Shown here: positions 46,830-48,993 of the stretch, one piece after another
Numbering within the stretch: position 1 is the first letter of the stretch
How the letters are laid out: each line of letters begins with the position of its first letter
Source of the DNA: Candidatus Thalassarchaeum betae
Lineage (GTDB): Archaea > Thermoplasmatota > Poseidoniia > Poseidoniales > Thalassarchaeaceae
Length of the DNA: 48,993 nt
Assembly: GCA_022448665.1 (NCBI GenBank)
Contig: JAKUUO010000010.1
Coordinates: forward strand, 1-48,993
Reading direction: 5' to 3'
Notes under the pieces: model-generated
The model's database searches: none
What the model saw: the letters and a program-made list of their open reading frames with translations, nothing else
Told to the model about the DNA's origin: nothing
Translations under genes and position numbers: made by a program

Positions 46830-47921
46830 TCACTCGTGCTCCAGCGTTTGCACATCGTGTGCGAATTCCTCCGCGTCCCAGTTAATTCCCGAGTACGCGA
46901 CCCTCTTTCGCATCTGCTTATCGAGGATGAAAGTCACCGTAGTGTGCCCTACCTCATACAGCCCTAGGGACTCATCGTGGGGATCGGTTTCGTTGCCCAC
47001 CTCGTTGCCGGACGTACCTTCGGAGACGCATGACAACCAATCCCCGTCAGGCCTCTCGTATCCATCGTCGCACATGCAGTGAGCCGCGCCTCCTGAGCCC
47101 ATTGCCCAGCCGTGGCCGTTGCAGTCAACTCCCGGAGGCAGGTTACCGATGTCGGCGTTGCTGGCGGCCCAAGCAAGGTGTGTGTCGGTGTCGAGCACCA
47201 TGGCGGAGATCTCTTCTTGAGCCTCGATCCAAGCCTCGTTCTCTACGTCCCATACATGCAGCACCCACGACCACTCTCCATCCGACTGCCAGTCCTCGAT
47301 GACGCCCTCAGTCATGTCGTAGCTGATGTTGGAATCATTGAACACTTGCGCAGCAAAATCATCACCGTTCAAGCCCATGCCGACTCCGTCGTATTGGAAC
47401 GTCGTATTGTCCGGATACAGCACCGCAATTCGATTCGTGCCATCCTCGGGCGGCTGGCTAGCGTTGATGTGCTCGTTGTCGACTAACACGTTCCACGATC
47501 TGTAGGTGTCTTGGAGAGCGGACGTCGGGCCGGTCAGGTGATACCACCCATAGCCCATCTGCTCGGTCCACTCGGCGAGGTGGCCGATTGTGTCGCGTGC
47601 CGGGTCGATCGTGACCGAGACGAACACGATGTGGTCTGAGTGCCCGACGTCTAGGCTTTGGTAGGCGTAGTCGAGGTTGGCCGAAATGATCAGGCAGACG
47701 TCAGGGCACGATGTGTAGATGAATGCGACCACGACCACCTTGCCCTCGAAGTCGGAGAGTGTGAACACATCCCCGTTCTGGTCGAACAGCATGAAGTCGG
47801 GCGCATCCGGCGGGTCCCTGTACTCTATTCCATACAGCTCGACCCCATTCTCCTCCGATGCCATGCACCCGGGAAGAACCAGAATGCAACTCAGCAGCAC
47901 AGCGACTGATTCAGCGCGCAT
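46830..47921 (-). CDS. SCO1/SenC-family lipoprotein with EGF-like insertion
   Basis: A 363-residue lipoprotein (lipobox LVLPGC, C19). The thioredoxin-like SCO fold has VVVVAFIYTSCPDVC, the copper-binding CxxxC, and IVFVSVTIDPARDT. The copper histidine is expected in VGHTTVTFILDK near the end. Between these, about residues 195-315 hold an insert with VDCNGHGWAMGSGGAAHC and CDDGYERPDGDWLSC, EGF-like. SCO1 proteins place copper in the CuA site of cytochrome oxidase. Start ATG 47921 is 2 nt after the previous SCO1 gene; the earlier frame start (47990) overlaps it. Confidence 0.85.
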   Translation of the reverse strand: MRAESVAVLLSCILVLPGCMASEENGVELYGIEYRDPPDAPDFMLFDQNGDVFTLSDFEGKVVVVAFIYTSCPDVCLIISANLDYAYQSLDVGHSDHIVFVSVTIDPARDTIGHLAEWTEQMGYGWYHLTGPTSALQDTYRSWNVLVDNEHINASQPPEDGTNRIAVLYPDNTTFQYDGVGMGLNGDDFAAQVFNDSNISYDMTEGVIEDWQSDGEWSWVLHVWDVENEAWIEAQEEISAMVLDTDTHLAWAASNADIGNLPPGVDCNGHGWAMGSGGAAHCMCDDGYERPDGDWLSCVSEGTSGNEVGNETDPHDESLGLYEVGHTTVTFILDKQMRKRVAYSGINWDAEEFAHDVQTLEHE

Positions 47922-47923
47922 GC

Positions 47924-48658
47924 TCACTCCTCCAGCAGCAGGTAGATGTCTTCGAGGACCATCTCTGCGTTCCAGTCGGTGTCCCCCCACCAGACTCTCT
48001 GCCGCATCTGCTTGTCCACGATGATGGTCCCGGTCGTGTGGTCAACCCAGTAGGTTAGTGGGTGGTGCATGATCTTCACATCGCCTTCTGACTGCTGGGT
48101 CTCCAGCCCGCAGCCGTTGTCATCGACGGCTTCTCCCTCAGGAGTGTCAGAGCAGATGTCGAAACCGTCCGCGACCCCGTCGGAGTCCTCGTCGGTCGCG
48201 TAGGTGGCGAGGCCGACGTCGAAGTTCGACCAGACCTCCTCGAGGTCGGAGATGTCGTCGGAGTCGGAAGTCGTCAGGTGGGGCCAGTCCAGTCCCCTCT
48301 GCTCAGCGTAGGTCGACAATACCGATGAGTTGTCGGTCCAAGGGTCCACCGTAATCGACAGGATGGCGACCTCGGAGCCGTATCTGTCGCCGAGTTGCTC
48401 GGAGATGAAGTCGAGATTGGCGCTGACTATCGGGCAGATGTCAGGACATCTTGTGAACAGGAAGGCGACCACGATTACCTTGCCTTCAAGTTGAGAGAGC
48501 GAGTAGTAATGGCCGTTCTCGTCCATCAGGACAAAGTCGTCGACAGGAACCGGGGGTGTGATGTCGGCGCCGTAGAAGACGTCCGATCCCTCCTCACCCA
48601 TACAACCTGCGATCAGGACACTGACCGCCAGTAGAATCGCAATGAGACGCTGCTTCAT
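47924..48658 (-). CDS. SCO1/SenC-family lipoprotein with thrombospondin-3-like insertion
   Basis: A 244-residue lipoprotein (lipobox VLIAGC, C19). The SCO core: KVIVVAFLFTRCPDICPIVSA (CxxxC), ILSITVDPWTDNSS, and copper histidine in YWVDHTTGTIIVDKQM. The insert here (about 157-188) is DEDSDGVADGFDICSDTPEG then DDNGCGLE, a thrombospondin-3 or EF-like calcium loop. It shares the C-terminal DKQMR(Q/K)RV pattern with the neighbouring SCO1 protein, so the two are tandem paralogs with different inserts. It overlaps the gene before it by ATGA. Confidence 0.85.
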   Translation of the reverse strand: MKQRLIAILLAVSVLIAGCMGEEGSDVFYGADITPPVPVDDFVLMDENGHYYSLSQLEGKVIVVAFLFTRCPDICPIVSANLDFISEQLGDRYGSEVAILSITVDPWTDNSSVLSTYAEQRGLDWPHLTTSDSDDISDLEEVWSNFDVGLATYATDEDSDGVADGFDICSDTPEGEAVDDNGCGLETQQSEGDVKIMHHPLTYWVDHTTGTIIVDKQMRQRVWWGDTDWNAEMVLEDIYLLLEE

Positions 48659-48993
48659 TCATCTCCCTCCTTCACGTTACGAATCACCCAGATGAACACC
48701 GCCGCACCGGCTAGCAGGGCCGCAGCGCTCAACAGCGCACCCTCCTCATTCGGCTCACTCGGATCGGGGCCGAAGACGAAACCGTCAGGAGGCAGCGTCT
48801 CCGTGTGGTTGTCGAGCACTATCGTGAGCCCGACGGTGTGCCAGAGGGTGCCGTTCTCCATCAGTTTGGCCTCATACATCCCTGCTCCCCAAATCGAGGG
48901 GTCGAGCCAGACCCAACACTCATCCTCGGTGGATGATGAGTCGGATGGTCCGGCTTCGCAGTCCACATCATCTAGGCCGTCGCCGTCGATATC
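48655..48993 (-). CDS. C-terminal part of a secreted, membrane-anchored protein (runs off the window)
   Basis: The visible 112 codons start with DIDGDGLDDVDCE, a thrombospondin-3-type calcium loop, then a beta-sandwich stretch (CWVWLDPSIWGAGMYEAKL, WHTVGLTIVLDNHTETL), a linker, and a membrane helix (about 20 residues, LLSAAALLAGAAVFIWVI) with a short basic-acidic tail. The frame stays open to the window edge, so the N-terminus lies beyond 48993. It overlaps the SCO1 gene by ATGA, so it belongs to the same operon (this gene, two SCO1, YHYH) and may be part of the same surface complex. Confidence 0.65.
   Translation of the reverse strand, partial: DIDGDGLDDVDCEAGPSDSSSTEDECWVWLDPSIWGAGMYEAKLMENGTLWHTVGLTIVLDNHTETLPPDGFVFGPDPSEPNEEGALLSAAALLAGAAVFIWVIRNVKEGDE

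Overview
The window looks like a contiguous piece of a marine planktonic euryarchaeal chromosome, most likely Marine Group II (Poseidoniales) or a close relative in Thermoplasmatota. The archaeal signature comes from the information-processing genes: ribosomal proteins L44e, S27e and L37e, aIF2-alpha, Nop10, Nob1, the small subunit (DP1) of DNA polymerase D, archaeal-type TyrRS and PheRS-alpha, and TATA-like boxes 24-32 nt ahead of many start codons. These sit among genes with a bacterial look: an E. coli-type PurF, a bacterial-type HMG-CoA synthase, glutaryl-CoA dehydrogenase with ETF, SufS/SufE, SCO1-like proteins and a class II CCA-adding enzyme. That mix, plus several secreted lipoproteins with calcium-loop and GCT...DDGSC modules, is what I expect of an aerobic heterotrophic planktonic archaeon. 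The taxonomic call is an inference. The DNA is moderately GC-rich and very compact: no stretch over about 200 bases lacks a gene, and I saw no insertion sequence, CRISPR array, rRNA or prophage.

Layout. 1-2050: truncated PiT phosphate transporter, a thioredoxin/CcdA fusion, tRNA-Val(CAC). 2052-7655: deoC-serC facing pdxT and a radical SAM gene, then an Fe-S RecB/Cas4-like nuclease fused to two OB folds, then tRNA-Ser. 7711-9748: a ubiquitin-like sulfur carrier and a secreted phosphodiesterase lipoprotein with four N-terminal repeats. 9814-12124: the archaeal operon L44e-S27e-aIF2alpha-Nop10-PAC2. 12266-16496: two membrane proteins, L37e, purF, and a propeller-PKD protein. 16497-19450: gcdH-etfB-etfA, a fatty/aromatic acid or lysine oxidation unit. 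19520-26555: membrane-anchored propeller, DUF5611-like gene plus tyrS, mvaS, a class V aminotransferase and an acyl-CoA dehydrogenase. 26675-30080: a GcvH-like protein lacking the lipoyl lysine, a CCA-adding enzyme, a SerK-like ParB-fold protein, a PCMT-like methyltransferase and tRNA-Val(TAC). 30184-36090: pncC, DP1, a HAD phosphatase, MoaD-like, TatA, Nob1, DedA-like and a membrane-anchored winged-helix regulator. 36143-39234: a 992-residue lipoprotein with a long array of ~21-residue calcium-loop repeats, then tRNA-Glu. 39241-42860: SLOG protein, sufS-sufE-sufT, folD, tRNA-Thr. 42990-48993: zinc-ribbon membrane protein, pheS, and a four-gene surface cluster with a YHYH protein and two SCO1-like lipoproteins.

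How they work together. SufS, SufE and SufT supply sulfur and Fe-S assembly for Fe-S enzymes such as the radical SAM protein and the nuclease. The two beta-grasp proteins fit tRNA thiolation or molybdopterin synthesis. GcdH and the second acyl-CoA dehydrogenase would pass electrons to the ETF. The SCO1 pair and the YHYH protein suggest copper handling at the cell surface for a terminal oxidase. Serine metabolism is represented by SerC, a SerK-like protein and a SerB-like HAD phosphatase, though they are not adjacent.

Gene-expression signals are unusually readable: several first-in-transcript genes have a TATA-like box so close to the start codon that the mRNA would be leaderless, whereas downstream operon genes often use GAGGTG, four times fused to the stop codon of the gene before as TGAGGTG.
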